A model generated the notes under the pieces. That model saw nothing but the letters and a program-made list of their open reading frames with translations. It ran no database searches and had not been told where the DNA came from. Position numbers and translations under genes: made by a program. Positions 33,171-42,849 of a stretch of DNA of 58,224 nt are shown here, one piece after another (the stretch's first letter is position 1; each line of letters opens with the position of its first letter). Source of the stretch: CAMFTQ01 sp051881615 (GTDB lineage Bacteria; Bacillota; Clostridia; Oscillospirales; Acutalibacteraceae); assembly GCA_051881615.1 (NCBI GenBank), contig JBJEQF010000014.1:1-58224 (forward strand), written 5' to 3'.

Positions 33171-35213
33171 TCAGTTAAGCGTGTTCTCGCCTGCCTTTGA
33201 CATAAGCCTGCGTATTTCTGCTTTTATACCCTTGAGCCGTTCGTCGCTTAAATCGGGAGATATTCTGATTATCTCATCTGCCGCCTGCTGTGATACGGCA
33301 ACGCTTTGCATATCCGATAAATCTGCTATTGAAAGCGTCGGCAAGCCGTGCTGTCGGCTGCCGAAAAAGTCGCCCGGCCCTCTTAGCTTTAAGTCCTCGT
33401 CTGCAATTTCAAAGCCGCTGTTTGTACGGCACATTACGGACAACCGCTTTAGCGTGTCCTCACTCTTGCTGTCAGAAAGAAGTATGCAGTATGACTGCTG
33501 CTGTCCTCTGCCTACTCGTCCTCTTAGCTGATGAAGCTGAGAAAGTCCGAACCGTTCTGCATTTTCTATCAGAATAACTGTTGCGTTTTTTACATCTACG
33601 CCGACCTCTACAACGGTTGTAGCCACAAGCAGAGATATTTCTCCGTCTGCAAATTTCTGCATAACGCTTTCCTTATCCTTTGACTTCATTTTACCGTGAA
33701 GCAAACCAACAGGATAATCTCTGAATTCGTCAAGCATAAGCTCGGCGGCGTATTCCTCGGCGGCGGCAAGTGGCAGCTCGCCCTCCTCTACTAAGGGGCA
33801 GATTATGTAACAGCAGTTGCCCTTTTTAAGCTCATTTTTAATAAAGCTGTAGGCTCTGTGACGTTTACTGCCGTCTATAAGATAGGTAGCTACCGACTTT
33901 CTGCCCGGTGGCAGTTCGTCAATTATGCTTATATCAAGGTCGCCGTAGATGATAAGTCCGAGCGTTCTTGGGATAGGCGTTGCGCTCATAACAAGCAGGT
34001 GCGGATTTTCTCCCTTGCAAAGGAGGGCACCTCTTTGAGCAACGCCGAAGCGGTGCTGTTCGTCCGTTATTGCAATACCTAAATTCTTAAACTCTGTATC
34101 CTCTGTAATCAGTGCGTGAGTGCCTATTACAATATCTGTTTCACCGCTTGCAAGGCTTTGTCTGATTCTTCTTTTTTCTGCGGCCGTGGCTGAGCCTGTG
34201 AGCAGGGAAACGTTAATTTCGCTGTTTTTAAAAAGCTCGCAAAAGCTGTTGTAATGCTGAACGGCGAGTATCTCTGTCGGCACCATAAAGGCGCATTGGT
34301 AGCCGTTTTTTGCCATTGTATAGCAGACAGAGGCGGCAACCGCCGTTTTGCCCGAGCCTACGTCGCCCTGAACAAGCCTGTTCATAGATGTTTTTTTATT
34401 CATAACATCGTTAATGCAGTCTGTAATCGCTCTTTTTTGTGCATTTGTAAGGCAAAATGGTAGCAGCTTTTCAAATTCATCGCTGTAGTTTTTTGTGACC
34501 TTTACAGCCGTTTTATTTCTGCGCTTGTTTTTTAAATTTCGCAAGCCTAAGTTTAATATCAGAAGCTCCTCGAAAACAAGCCTGTGCCTTGCTTTCTTTA
34601 TATCCTCTGTGCTGTTCGGCAGGTGGATATTCTGCAAAGCGAAGCGTAAATCGCACAGGCTGTACTCCTGTCTTATAAATTCGGGCAGGGGGTCCTTTAT
34701 GACATCTGGGAGCATAGAAATCGCCTGTCTGACGCAACCCTCTACTATTTTATTTGACAGTCCTGCTGTCAGATTATAAATAGGGTGAATAGTCTGAGAA
34801 TTTGACACGTGCGTAAGCGTCGGTGAAATCATCTGAATACCGAAATTGTCCTTTGTGATTTTGCCGTAAAAATAATACTGCTCGTCACGCTTTATCATAT
34901 TTGATATGTATTTATTGTTAAAGAAAGTTATTTTAATTGCCGACGTTTCATCAAACGCCGTAAATTTCACAAAATACTTGTTGTTTTTTGTGTAGCCCTC
35001 TGTAACAGGGCTTACAACCGTTGCCTTTATACAGCAGACCTCGCCGTTTTGTGCGTCTGCAATACTTGCAGGCTTGCTCCAGTCCTCATACGCTCTGGGA
35101 TAGTAGCGGATAAGGTCGCCTACCGATTTTACACCGAGCTTTACAAAAAGCTCTGCTCTTGTCTTGCCTACTCCCTTTAGCTTATGAATAGGGATTTCAA
35201 ATAAAGACGACAC
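33171..35213 (-). CDS. recG: ATP-dependent DNA helicase RecG
   Basis: A 680-residue RecG. It has an N-terminal wedge/OB domain (about 55-150), then a superfamily 2 helicase: Walker A 'GDVGSGKT', DEQH box 'TDEQHRFGV', 'VMSATPIPRTL', and 'TTVVEVGVDVKNATVILIENAERFGLSQLHQLRGRVGRG'. It remodels stalled forks and Holliday junctions. GTG 35213 is preferred, with an AGGTGAT site just upstream; the longer frame runs into the terminator of the preceding gene. Confidence 0.96.
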   Translation of the reverse strand: MSSLFEIPIHKLKGVGKTRAELFVKLGVKSVGDLIRYYPRAYEDWSKPASIADAQNGEVCCIKATVVSPVTEGYTKNNKYFVKFTAFDETSAIKITFFNNKYISNMIKRDEQYYFYGKITKDNFGIQMISPTLTHVSNSQTIHPIYNLTAGLSNKIVEGCVRQAISMLPDVIKDPLPEFIRQEYSLCDLRFALQNIHLPNSTEDIKKARHRLVFEELLILNLGLRNLKNKRRNKTAVKVTKNYSDEFEKLLPFCLTNAQKRAITDCINDVMNKKTSMNRLVQGDVGSGKTAVAASVCYTMAKNGYQCAFMVPTEILAVQHYNSFCELFKNSEINVSLLTGSATAAEKRRIRQSLASGETDIVIGTHALITEDTEFKNLGIAITDEQHRFGVAQRGALLCKGENPHLLVMSATPIPRTLGLIIYGDLDISIIDELPPGRKSVATYLIDGSKRHRAYSFIKNELKKGNCCYIICPLVEEGELPLAAAEEYAAELMLDEFRDYPVGLLHGKMKSKDKESVMQKFADGEISLLVATTVVEVGVDVKNATVILIENAERFGLSQLHQLRGRVGRGQQQSYCILLSDSKSEDTLKRLSVMCRTNSGFEIADEDLKLRGPGDFFGSRQHGLPTLSIADLSDMQSVAVSQQAADEIIRISPDLSDERLKGIKAEIRRLMSKAGENTLN

Positions 35214-35242
35214 CTTATCACCTGCCTTTATGGAAATAAAAG

Positions 35243-35282
35243 TAAAAACAACCGCCCGAAAAGGCACAGCCAATGGGCGGTT
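35243..35282 (-). terminator. Terminator between fakA and recG
   Basis: AACCGCCC (complement 35275-35282) pairs with GGGCGGTT (complement 35250-35257), followed on the minus strand by GTTTTTAC. Confidence 0.75.
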
Positions 35283-35299
35283 GGAAAATTAAACTTAGC

Positions 35300-36973
35300 T
35301 TACTCTACACTTAGAATAAAGTAATATACAGGCTGACCGCCGTCAACAAGAGTTACGTCAATATCAGAGCCGAATTTCTCTTGGAGCATATGCAAAGCCT
35401 CATTAGCTTCTTCCTGTGAAATGCTGTCGCCGTATATCAGCGTAATGAACGAGGTGTCCTTTTTGACAAGATTCTTAGCAAGCTTGTAAACAGCCTTTAC
35501 AGGAGTTTTCTCTGTAATTGTCAGCTTGCCGTTTTCAAGTGCGATTATTTCGCCCTCTTTAATCTTTTTGCCGGCAAATTCACTGTCACGTGCCGCAAAG
35601 GTGACAAGTCCTGTGTCAACTGTTGACAGGCTGTCGCTCATAAGCTGTTTGTTGCTTTCGGCAGATAAGTCGCCGTCAAAGGAAAGCATAGCCGTAATGC
35701 CCTGCGGAATTGTCTTTGACGGAATTACAACAACCTGTCTGTCTGTTACAAGTGACGCTGTCTGCTGCGCCGCCATAATTATATTTTTGTTATTAGGCAG
35801 TACAAAAACTGTCTTTGCAGGCGTAGCCATAACAGCCTCATAAATATCGTCTGTGCTTGGGTTCATACTCTGACCGCCGCTTACAACGTGCAGACAGCCT
35901 AAATCCTTGAACAGCTCGCAAAGACCATCTCCTGCCGCTACAGCTACAAAGCCGATTTCCTCTGTAGGCTCGCAGGGTGTGAGCTTTTCTTTTTTTGCCT
36001 TAGGAGATGATTTTCTTTCCTCATTTTCTTCCTTAGCCTTTTTGTGCTGTTCCTTCATATTTTCGATTTTTACGGTGAGAAGCTGACCGAATTCGAGTGC
36101 CCTTGTAAGTGCGTCACCCGGCTGTTCTGTGTGAACGTGAACCTTGATTATTTCTTCATCGTCAACTACAACTACGCAATCGCCTATAGTTTCTAGGAAA
36201 AGTCGAAGCTCGTTTGGTTCTGTTGTTACGCTTTCATCTCTGCCTACAATAAACTCAGTGCAGTAGGTAAAAGTAATATCATCGTCAAATTCAGCGGCGG
36301 CACTTCTGAATTCATCGTCAGATAAATCGCTTTTTGTATTATTATCCTCTTTAAGCTCAACAATTATGTTATCTGCAAAGTATGACATCATACCCTCAAA
36401 AATTTCGCAAAGACCTTTACCGCCTGCGTCAACTACGCCTGCCTTTTTAAGAACAGGCAAAAGCTCGGGAGTTTCCTTGAGAGCTTCCTGTGCGCCCTCG
36501 CAAACAGCGTCCCATACATAAAGAAGTCCGCTGTTTTCGTCAGCCGCCTTTATTGCCTTTTCATATGCAACACGTGCTACCGTCAGAATTGTACCCTCTG
36601 CAGGCTTTGCAACAGCCTTGTATGCGGCTTCTACACCCAAGCCGAGCGCAACAGCTAAATCTCTGCCGTCTGCGTTATGTCTGCCCTGAAGACCCTTTGC
36701 AAATCCTCTGAACAAAAGTGAAAGAATAACGCCTGAGTTACCCCTTGCACCCCTGAGCATTGCAGAGGCAGTGCAGGAAGCAATTTCTTCTGCGCTGTCT
36801 GTGTCTTTCTTTGCAAGCTCCTTTACAGCCGCATTGATAGTCATAGACATATTTGTGCCTGTGTCGCCGTCGGGAACAGGGAAAATATTGAGGTCGTTAA
36901 TCTTATTTTTCTGATTAGTAATATTATTTGCGCCTGAAATAATTGCGTTCTTCAGCGCTTCGCCGTTAATCAT
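35300..36973 (-). CDS. fakA: Fatty acid kinase subunit A, DAK2/YloV family
   Basis: A 557-residue DAK2-domain protein. The N-terminal DhaL-like nucleotide domain (about 1-200) holds 'NIFPVPDGDTGTNMSMT' with the Mg-binding Asp residues and 'MLRGARGNSGVILS'. A middle domain and a C-terminal YloV/DegV-interacting domain follow. The family phosphorylates fatty acids held by DegV/FakB proteins for incorporation into phospholipid. No fakB gene is in the window. The ATG at 36973 is preferred over one 9 nt upstream. It has a strong promoter of its own. Confidence 0.92.
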   Translation of the reverse strand: MINGEALKNAIISGANNITNQKNKINDLNIFPVPDGDTGTNMSMTINAAVKELAKKDTDSAEEIASCTASAMLRGARGNSGVILSLLFRGFAKGLQGRHNADGRDLAVALGLGVEAAYKAVAKPAEGTILTVARVAYEKAIKAADENSGLLYVWDAVCEGAQEALKETPELLPVLKKAGVVDAGGKGLCEIFEGMMSYFADNIIVELKEDNNTKSDLSDDEFRSAAAEFDDDITFTYCTEFIVGRDESVTTEPNELRLFLETIGDCVVVVDDEEIIKVHVHTEQPGDALTRALEFGQLLTVKIENMKEQHKKAKEENEERKSSPKAKKEKLTPCEPTEEIGFVAVAAGDGLCELFKDLGCLHVVSGGQSMNPSTDDIYEAVMATPAKTVFVLPNNKNIIMAAQQTASLVTDRQVVVIPSKTIPQGITAMLSFDGDLSAESNKQLMSDSLSTVDTGLVTFAARDSEFAGKKIKEGEIIALENGKLTITEKTPVKAVYKLAKNLVKKDTSFITLIYGDSISQEEANEALHMLQEKFGSDIDVTLVDGGQPVYYFILSVE

Positions 36974-37020
36974 CAATAACACATCCTTGTATTTACAATT
37001 GTGTAGTTCTATACAGATAC

Positions 37021-37049
37021 ATTATATATTGTAAAAACAGTTATTGCAA
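37021..37049 (-). promoter_or_regulatory. fakA promoter
   Basis: On the minus strand TTGCAA (37044-37049), 17-nt spacer, TATAAT (complement 37021-37026). Confidence 0.7.
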
Positions 37050-37096
37050 GAGATTTCTGATATTTTGTAAAATCTTACCTTACAAAAGCTTTACAT

Positions 37097-37870
37097 TTAC
37101 CTGATTTCAAGGCGTTCTGTGTCTTTGGTGAGTCCTGTTTTTTCGTCTATATCAAAAATAATGCAGTTCATTTTGCAATCGCCTGACGCTAAATCGAAAC
37201 GTTGGGGCAGCTTTGTTTTGAATTTGTTGATTATAATTTCTTTTTTTACTCCTAAAACAGAATCAACAGTACCTGTCATTCCCACATCTGTAATATAGCC
37301 TGTACCGTTTGGCAAAATCTGTTCGTCTGCTGTCTGCACGTGCGTATGTGTGCCGAACACTGCCGACACTCTGCCGTCAAGATAAAAGCCCATTGCACGT
37401 TTTTCGCCTGTTGCCTCTGCGTGAAAATCGACAATTACAATTTTATTTTCGTTTTTAGAAAGAAGCTCGTCAGCCTTTTTGAACGGACAGTCAAGTCCGT
37501 TATCCATATACGAGGTACCCATCAGATTGATTACCGTCACCTGATTTCTGCCCATATCAACACAGCACATTCCCGCCCCAGGCGTAGTACCCTCGGGGAA
37601 GTTTGCAGGACGGATAATATACGGCTCTCTGTCTAAGGTGTCAAAAAATTCCTTTCTTCTGAAGGCGTGGTTGCCAAGCGTTATTACGTCAACTCCGCTT
37701 GAAAAAAGATACTCTGCCGACGACGGAGTTATTCCGTTGCCGTCAGCTGAATTTTCACCGTTGCAGATAACAAGGTCTATTGCTTTTATTCTTTTAAGTG
37801 ACGGCAGATTACTGCGTAAAAACTCACAGCCGATACCGCCCACAACATCACCGATACACAAAATTCTCAT
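37097..37870 (-). CDS. ymdB: YmdB-family metallophosphoesterase
   Basis: A 257-residue YmdB (TIGR00282) protein: metal ligands in 'CIGDVVGG', 'ICNGENSADG', 'TLGNHAF', 'VDFHAEATGEKRA' and 'GTHTHVQTADE'. The B. subtilis homologue is a 2',3'/3',5'-cyclic nucleotide phosphodiesterase affecting biofilm and late adaptive gene expression. It lies 67 nt after yqfD. Confidence 0.94.
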   Translation of the reverse strand: MRILCIGDVVGGIGCEFLRSNLPSLKRIKAIDLVICNGENSADGNGITPSSAEYLFSSGVDVITLGNHAFRRKEFFDTLDREPYIIRPANFPEGTTPGAGMCCVDMGRNQVTVINLMGTSYMDNGLDCPFKKADELLSKNENKIVIVDFHAEATGEKRAMGFYLDGRVSAVFGTHTHVQTADEQILPNGTGYITDVGMTGTVDSVLGVKKEIIINKFKTKLPQRFDLASGDCKMNCIIFDIDEKTGLTKDTERLEIR

Positions 37871-37937
37871 AAAGGCGCATTTCTCCTTTTTTATCTTTGT
37901 AATAGTATATCATATTTTTTATGATAATAAAAGCGTT

Positions 37938-39119
37938 TTATGATGTTTGAAGCCTTTCTGTTTTTGCTATATCCTCCTCAAAAACGTAGCTTACTTTATA
38001 TTGTGTTTCATTCTTAGCTTTATTTTCTGTTATTTTCCTTTGAAGAACTAAAGCGTCTGACCTTGTAAATGCTTCGTAGAGTGCTATTTCGTTTTCAAGT
38101 GCTTTTTTAATTTCCTTATCTGACAGCCTTGTTCTCTCTGTTTTTAAGTCGGCGCAGACCTGCTGTGTATAGCCTATCGGTAAAAACACTTCGTTGAGCT
38201 TTAATGCGTAATTCTCAAAATCAATAACTGTACTGTCGGGCGATTTCAGCGTTAAGCTGCACGGAAAGCTTAGAAAGAAAAAGTCGGCAGTGCCTTGCTT
38301 TTTTATGCCGGTATTTTCATCAACCGTAGTAATTTGTGCTTCTTTTTTTTGCGAAAAGGTCTTGTTTTCAAAGGTTTTTGCAAGTATTTCAGCCTCGCTG
38401 TGTAAAAGCGTATAGCCGCCTGTTTTGTTTTCGGCAACTGCGCTGACAAGAAGCTGTCCCTTTGCGGCGGCAAAGCCTTTCTTAACCTTCGACACTCCGT
38501 TTACGCATTTTACAGATGTAATTACTCCGTCCTTTTTTGCTACGATGTTGCAGGGGTAGGAGCTATCATCAATTTTCGGCTTTTCGGCTTTTTCTTTTAT
38601 TTCCACATCAACATTACAGCCGTCTAAGTTTATCGACATCCAGCGGATAGAGTCGATTTCAAGCAAGGTACTGCGCTGTATCCTGTCAATGTTCAGGCTG
38701 TTTGCGTACACTCCCTTGTAAAGACCGTTTTTCTCAAGCACACTCATAACGTAAGTTTGGCTTATGCTTTCTACTCCGTTTATCTGTATATTCCACACAA
38801 ACTGCGAAAGAACGCAGATTATCGTAATAAAAAGTACAAGTCCTGCCATTAGACCTGTGCGTGATTTGTATTTTTGAATTACAAACGGCAAGCCGTGCTT
38901 TTTTACAATTTTAGTTTTCATATGCGATTTTCTTGCAAATGCTCTTATACTTCTGTAGTCCGACACAGACATACTGCCTGTCAGAGTATTATTTTTGCAC
39001 ATCATATTTTTTATGTAAATTCCGTTTTGCACAGTAATATTTATAAAGCGTTCGGGGTATTTTCCCTCACCCTTAAAGTCAACATATCCCTTTATAAAGC
39101 GTAAAATATTTATAAGCAT
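37938..39119 (-). CDS. yqfD: Sporulation protein YqfD
   Basis: A 393-residue membrane protein: one strong helix (about 88-108) after an N-terminal cytoplasmic domain of about 85 residues, then a large extracytoplasmic part with the family motifs 'WNIQINGVESIS', 'EIDSIRWMSINLDGCNVDVEIKEK' and 'NIVAKKDGVITSVKCVNG'. YqfD is a mother-cell sporulation protein of the SigE regulon in Bacillus and Clostridium, exact role unknown. It follows yqfC by 24 nt, the usual pairing. Confidence 0.92.
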   Translation of the reverse strand: MLINILRFIKGYVDFKGEGKYPERFINITVQNGIYIKNMMCKNNTLTGSMSVSDYRSIRAFARKSHMKTKIVKKHGLPFVIQKYKSRTGLMAGLVLFITIICVLSQFVWNIQINGVESISQTYVMSVLEKNGLYKGVYANSLNIDRIQRSTLLEIDSIRWMSINLDGCNVDVEIKEKAEKPKIDDSSYPCNIVAKKDGVITSVKCVNGVSKVKKGFAAAKGQLLVSAVAENKTGGYTLLHSEAEILAKTFENKTFSQKKEAQITTVDENTGIKKQGTADFFFLSFPCSLTLKSPDSTVIDFENYALKLNEVFLPIGYTQQVCADLKTERTRLSDKEIKKALENEIALYEAFTRSDALVLQRKITENKAKNETQYKVSYVFEEDIAKTERLQTS

Positions 39120-39143
39120 ATTTCTTTCCCTTTCAGAGTTTTA

Positions 39144-39413
39144 TCAGCCGTCAAATTCTATAGCCGTAACATAACCCTCTATAACAAGGCAGGTAGGCGA
39201 CAGGCTTTTAAGACTTAGTCCTCTGCCCTTAAAGCAAATGATAATGCCTGACGTGTTTATTCTGATTAAGCCTTCGTCATACGATAATACCCCTTTGCAG
39301 CCCTCTACCCTGATTTCACGATTGCCGAAAAGCTCTAAGTACGGCATATCAAGAAAATATTTTGAAAGCTTTGATTTTTCTGACTTTTTCTTTGAAAATT
39401 TATTTTCATTCAC
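39144..39413 (-). CDS. yqfC: Sporulation protein YqfC (YabP family)
   Basis: An 89-residue YabP/YqfC protein: 'LPYLELFGNREIRVEGCKGVLSY'-like beta-rich core (here DMPYLELFGNREIRVEG), 'IRINTSGIIICFKGRGLSLKSLS' and the 'VIEGYVTAIEF' end. A sporulation protein of the mother cell, of unknown mechanism. The start is uncertain: GTG 39413 has GGTGAT just before it, while GTG 39422 has no ribosome site. It is first of the yqfC-yqfD pair and divergent from ylbJ. Confidence 0.88.
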   Translation of the reverse strand: MNENKFSKKKSEKSKLSKYFLDMPYLELFGNREIRVEGCKGVLSYDEGLIRINTSGIIICFKGRGLSLKSLSPTCLVIEGYVTAIEFDG

Positions 39414-39502
39414 ATAAATCACCGTTTACTAAATTTATACAGTTTATGCTCTGATTATAAAATAAATTCTAAATCGCTCTCATATATATTATCGGTGGTG
39501 AT

Positions 39503-40576
39503 ATGATAAGGTTAAAAATAAGCAGAGAATTACTCTCTGACTTCTTGTGCGTTGCAGTCTGTGTTTTGCTGTTTGGCATAGCCGTCATATTCTCGCAAGA
39601 ATGCGAAAGCGGTGCGTTCAAGGGTGTTGAATATTGCTTAAAAATACTTGTTCCCTCGCTTTTCCCTTTTATGGTGCTGTCGTCCTTTCTTGTAAACAGC
39701 AGAGCCTTACAAATTATCAGGCAGAAAACAGGCTTTATATCTAAGCTTTTTCAGAGTGTATCGCCCGATATTGTACCGGTGCTTGTGCTGTGTCTTACGG
39801 GCGGTTATCCTGTGGGGGCAAGGTGCATTTCCTCTTTATTTCAAAGCGGAGCAATAAGCGAAAAGCAGGCGCAGAAAATGAGCCTTTACGCTGTGGGTGC
39901 AGGTCCGGGTTTCTTGATAACATATGTAGGAACACAGCTTTGCACAAATAAGCAAATCGGATTTATACTGCTTGTCTGTCAGGTGATATCTGTTTTAATT
40001 CTTGCTGTTTTCTGTGAGATTCTTTTTAAAGAAACAAAAGAAAAAGAAATAAATGTCAATAATAAAAAACCAGTGACGGGCAACACAATGTCGTATGCCT
40101 TGGTAAAAAGCGTTTCACAGGGTGTTTCGTCAATCGTCAATATGTGCGCTATGGTTGTGTTTTTTTCGTCCTTTCTTGAAATTCTGCGTTTTCTGCTTGC
40201 CGATTTTGAGTGGGCAGATAAGTATATAAGCATTCTTTTCGAGGTAACCGCCGCCTGTGGGCTGCTTTGCAAGAACGGAGAGCTTATTTTGCTTGCTTTT
40301 GCCGTAGGTTTTGGCGGAATATGCGTTCATTTTCAGATATTTGCGATTTTACGAGATATTAAAATAAACAAAGCAATATTCTTTGTAATGCGCCTTGCCC
40401 AGGGTATTATTTGTGCACTGACTGCAAAAATAATCTTTCACTTTTTCCCTGTTTCGGTTGAGGTTTTCAGAACTGTTGAAAATGTAAGGGCTGTAAGCTT
40501 TGGTACAATATGGGGCGGAATTGCGTTTATTTTGTGCAGCTGTTGCTTTTTATTTTCGATTAAATCTTCACATTGA
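39503..40576 (+). CDS. ylbJ: Sporulation integral membrane protein YlbJ
   Basis: A 357-residue polytopic protein with about eight helices and the Gate (nucleoside-recognition) domain typical of YlbJ: 'LVPSLFPFMVLSSFL', 'LTGGYPVGARCISSLF' and 'AVGAGPGFLITYVG'. YlbJ is a SigE-dependent membrane protein needed for normal spore coat or cortex formation in B. subtilis. Divergent from yqfC across 89 nt, so three sporulation genes cluster here. A GGTGGTGAT site precedes the ATG. Confidence 0.9.
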   Translation: MIRLKISRELLSDFLCVAVCVLLFGIAVIFSQECESGAFKGVEYCLKILVPSLFPFMVLSSFLVNSRALQIIRQKTGFISKLFQSVSPDIVPVLVLCLTGGYPVGARCISSLFQSGAISEKQAQKMSLYAVGAGPGFLITYVGTQLCTNKQIGFILLVCQVISVLILAVFCEILFKETKEKEINVNNKKPVTGNTMSYALVKSVSQGVSSIVNMCAMVVFFSSFLEILRFLLADFEWADKYISILFEVTAACGLLCKNGELILLAFAVGFGGICVHFQIFAILRDIKINKAIFFVMRLAQGIICALTAKIIFHFFPVSVEVFRTVENVRAVSFGTIWGGIAFILCSCCFLFSIKSSH

Positions 40577-40607
40577 CTTTTTTAACTTAATTATGGGAGG
40601 CTTTTAT

Positions 40608-42443
40608 ATGTGCGGAATTGCCGGCTGGCTTGACAGCGATATTGATTTTTATGAAAAACAAGATGTTTTACAGAATATGCAAAGCACGTTAAAACGCAGA
40701 GGTCCTGACGAAAACGGTATTAAAATTTATCAGGGAGCAACTCTTATTCATTCAAGGCTTGCGGTAATTGATATAGAAAACGGCAAACAACCTATGACTG
40801 TGCAAATGGGTGAAAAAAACTACACCATAGTTTATAACGGGGAGCTTTACAACACGCAGGAGCTACGACATACTCTTGAAAACACAGGCTACAGCTTTTT
40901 CGGTCACAGCGACACAGAGGTTGTGCTTAAAGCATACGTTCACTGGGGCAAGGATTGTGCCGATATGCTCAACGGAATTTTCGCCTTTGCTGTGTATGAG
41001 GAAAGCGAAAAAACGCTTTTTTTATGCCGTGACAAAATCGGCGTAAAGCCGTTGTTTTATCACACATATAACGGCGGTATTATTTTCGGCTCAGAGATAA
41101 AAACGTTGCTTGCTTCACAAAAGGTAAAGCCTGTCATTGACGAAAACGGACTGTATGAGATATTTTTCTTAGGGCCTGCCAGAACGATGGGAAACGGAAT
41201 TTTCAAGGGCATAAGCGAGCTTTGCAACGGTGAGTATCTATTTTATAAGGACGGCAAAATCACTAAGCAAAAATACTATCACCTGACGGCAAAGCCACAC
41301 ACAGACAGCGAAAGTGATACTATCGAAAAAACACGATTTCTGCTGACAGACGCAATACAGCGACAGCTTACAAGCGATGTTCCTCTTTGCTTCTTTTTGT
41401 CGGGCGGTCTTGACAGCAGTGTAATCACAAAAACGGCGTCAGAGTATTACAAAAGGCACAATATGGGTTCAATTCACACATATTCCGTTGAATACAAGGA
41501 CAATATGCGCTACTTTAAGAAAAGTCTTTTTCAGCCGAATGCCGATGTTGAGTATATCGGGATGATGGTGAATGACACTTCTTCTGTTCATAACGAGGTG
41601 ATAATCGACAACGAGAGCCTTGCTGACGCTCTGTATGACGCAGTAATCGCAAGGGATTTGCCGGGTATGGCTGACGTTGACTCGTCACTGCTTCTCTTTT
41701 GCAAAAGCGTTAAGGAAAAATACACGGTTGCACTTTCCGGCGAATGTGCCGATGAGCTTTTTGGCGGATACCCTTGGTATCACAACAAGGAAATTCTGTT
41801 TGAGGACTGCTTTCCTTGGTCAAGAAGTCAGGAAATCAGAAAAAGCATACTAAAAAGCGGAATACTGCCAAAGGGCGAGGAATACGTCAGAGAAAAATAC
41901 CTTGATACAATAAAGGCTACACCCACGCTTTCGACCGACAGTAAAGAAACACGCCGTATGCGTGAGATGTTTATGCTCAATTTCAAGTGGTTTATGCAGT
42001 GTCTGCTTGACAGAAAGGATCGCTGTTCTATGCACAGCGGTCTTGAGGTAAGAGTACCGTTTTGCGACTACAGAATAGTGGATTATGCCTTTAATATGCC
42101 GTGGGAGCTGAAGGCTTATAACTCACGTGAAAAGGGAATTGTGAGAAAAGCATTTGAGAATATTCTGCCCTATGAAATATGCTACAGAAAGAAAAGCCCG
42201 TACCCAAAAACGCACAACCCGATTTACACAAAAATTGTAAGCGATAGGGTTACAAAAATTTTAGAGAAAAAAACACAGCTAAACGAGCTTTTAAGCAAAA
42301 ACGGAATACTTGAAATAATAGAAAATCCCGAAAATATTTCAAGTCCTTGGTACGGTCAGCTTATGAGAGCGCCACAGATACTTGCGTATATAATACAGCT
42401 TGATTTCTGGTTTGAAAAATACAATGTAGAGATTGATATGTAA
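40608..42443 (+). CDS. asnB: Asparagine synthetase, glutamine-hydrolysing
   Basis: A 611-residue AsnB. Cys2 (MCGIAGW) is the glutaminase nucleophile; 'RRGPDENG', 'HSRLAVID' and 'YNGELYN' complete the N-terminal domain. The synthetase domain carries the PP-loop 'FFLSGGLDSSVIT' and 'LSGECADELFGGYPWY'. It makes Asn from Asp, Gln and ATP. The ATG at 40608 follows GGGAGG at 40595-40600 and must be the start, because Cys2 has to be N-terminal. It follows ylbJ by 31 nt. Confidence 0.96.
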   Translation: MCGIAGWLDSDIDFYEKQDVLQNMQSTLKRRGPDENGIKIYQGATLIHSRLAVIDIENGKQPMTVQMGEKNYTIVYNGELYNTQELRHTLENTGYSFFGHSDTEVVLKAYVHWGKDCADMLNGIFAFAVYEESEKTLFLCRDKIGVKPLFYHTYNGGIIFGSEIKTLLASQKVKPVIDENGLYEIFFLGPARTMGNGIFKGISELCNGEYLFYKDGKITKQKYYHLTAKPHTDSESDTIEKTRFLLTDAIQRQLTSDVPLCFFLSGGLDSSVITKTASEYYKRHNMGSIHTYSVEYKDNMRYFKKSLFQPNADVEYIGMMVNDTSSVHNEVIIDNESLADALYDAVIARDLPGMADVDSSLLLFCKSVKEKYTVALSGECADELFGGYPWYHNKEILFEDCFPWSRSQEIRKSILKSGILPKGEEYVREKYLDTIKATPTLSTDSKETRRMREMFMLNFKWFMQCLLDRKDRCSMHSGLEVRVPFCDYRIVDYAFNMPWELKAYNSREKGIVRKAFENILPYEICYRKKSPYPKTHNPIYTKIVSDRVTKILEKKTQLNELLSKNGILEIIENPENISSPWYGQLMRAPQILAYIIQLDFWFEKYNVEIDM

Positions 42444-42474
42444 GGGTAGAGTTTTGGGGTTGAAGAAAAAAATC

Positions 42475-42515
42475 AGTGGCTTTTCGGGTTTTGCGAAAAG
42501 CCACTTTATTCTGCT
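42475..42515 (+). terminator. asnB terminator (possibly bidirectional)
   Basis: A perfect 12-bp stem AGTGGCTTTTCG (42475-42486) with 42494-42505, then a T-rich stretch; A-rich on the other side, so it may also serve the opposing small gene. Confidence 0.82.
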
Positions 42516-42517
42516 TT

Positions 42518-42715
42518 TTACACAAGCGAGCCGTTATTCTTAAATGACGACTGCGTTCTGCTCGGGTTTATTTCATTTAAAACTACATCAACAATTACGC
42601 CGTGGCCTAACTTGTGATTGTGGGAGGGAAGCTCCTCGGGGTAGAGATTGGGCATTTTTTCTTTATTGTCATTTAAGTGAGTAGCTTTTATATTCTGATT
42701 TTTATTATCCTGCAT
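42518..42715 (-). CDS. Small hypothetical hydrophilic protein
   Basis: 65 residues, no membrane helix, no signal peptide, Asn-, Lys- and His-rich: 'MQDNKNQNIKATHLNDNKEK' at the start and a 'SHNHKLGHGVIVDVVLNEINPSRTQ' segment that looks like a conserved core. I do not recognise the family. It has a good ribosome site (AAAGAGGTG, 8 nt) before ATG 42715 and ends beside a terminator, which supports it being real. Function unknown. Confidence 0.6.
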   Translation of the reverse strand: MQDNKNQNIKATHLNDNKEKMPNLYPEELPSHNHKLGHGVIVDVVLNEINPSRTQSSFKNNGSLV

Positions 42716-42820
42716 AAATAACACCTCTTTAATTGAAGTAATAATATTATAAGCAGTTTTGTTTTTAATATCAGCTATAAAAAATATACAATTATGCTAA
42801 ATTTTTCAAATAAGATTTGC

Positions 42821-42849
42821 TTGACAGTCACACGAACCTGTTATATAAT
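42821..42849 (+). promoter_or_regulatory. Fully consensus promoter of the DUF1836 gene
   Basis: TTGACA (42821-42826), 17-nt spacer, TATAAT (42844-42849): both boxes match the sigma-A consensus exactly, the strongest promoter in the window. Confidence 0.85.
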
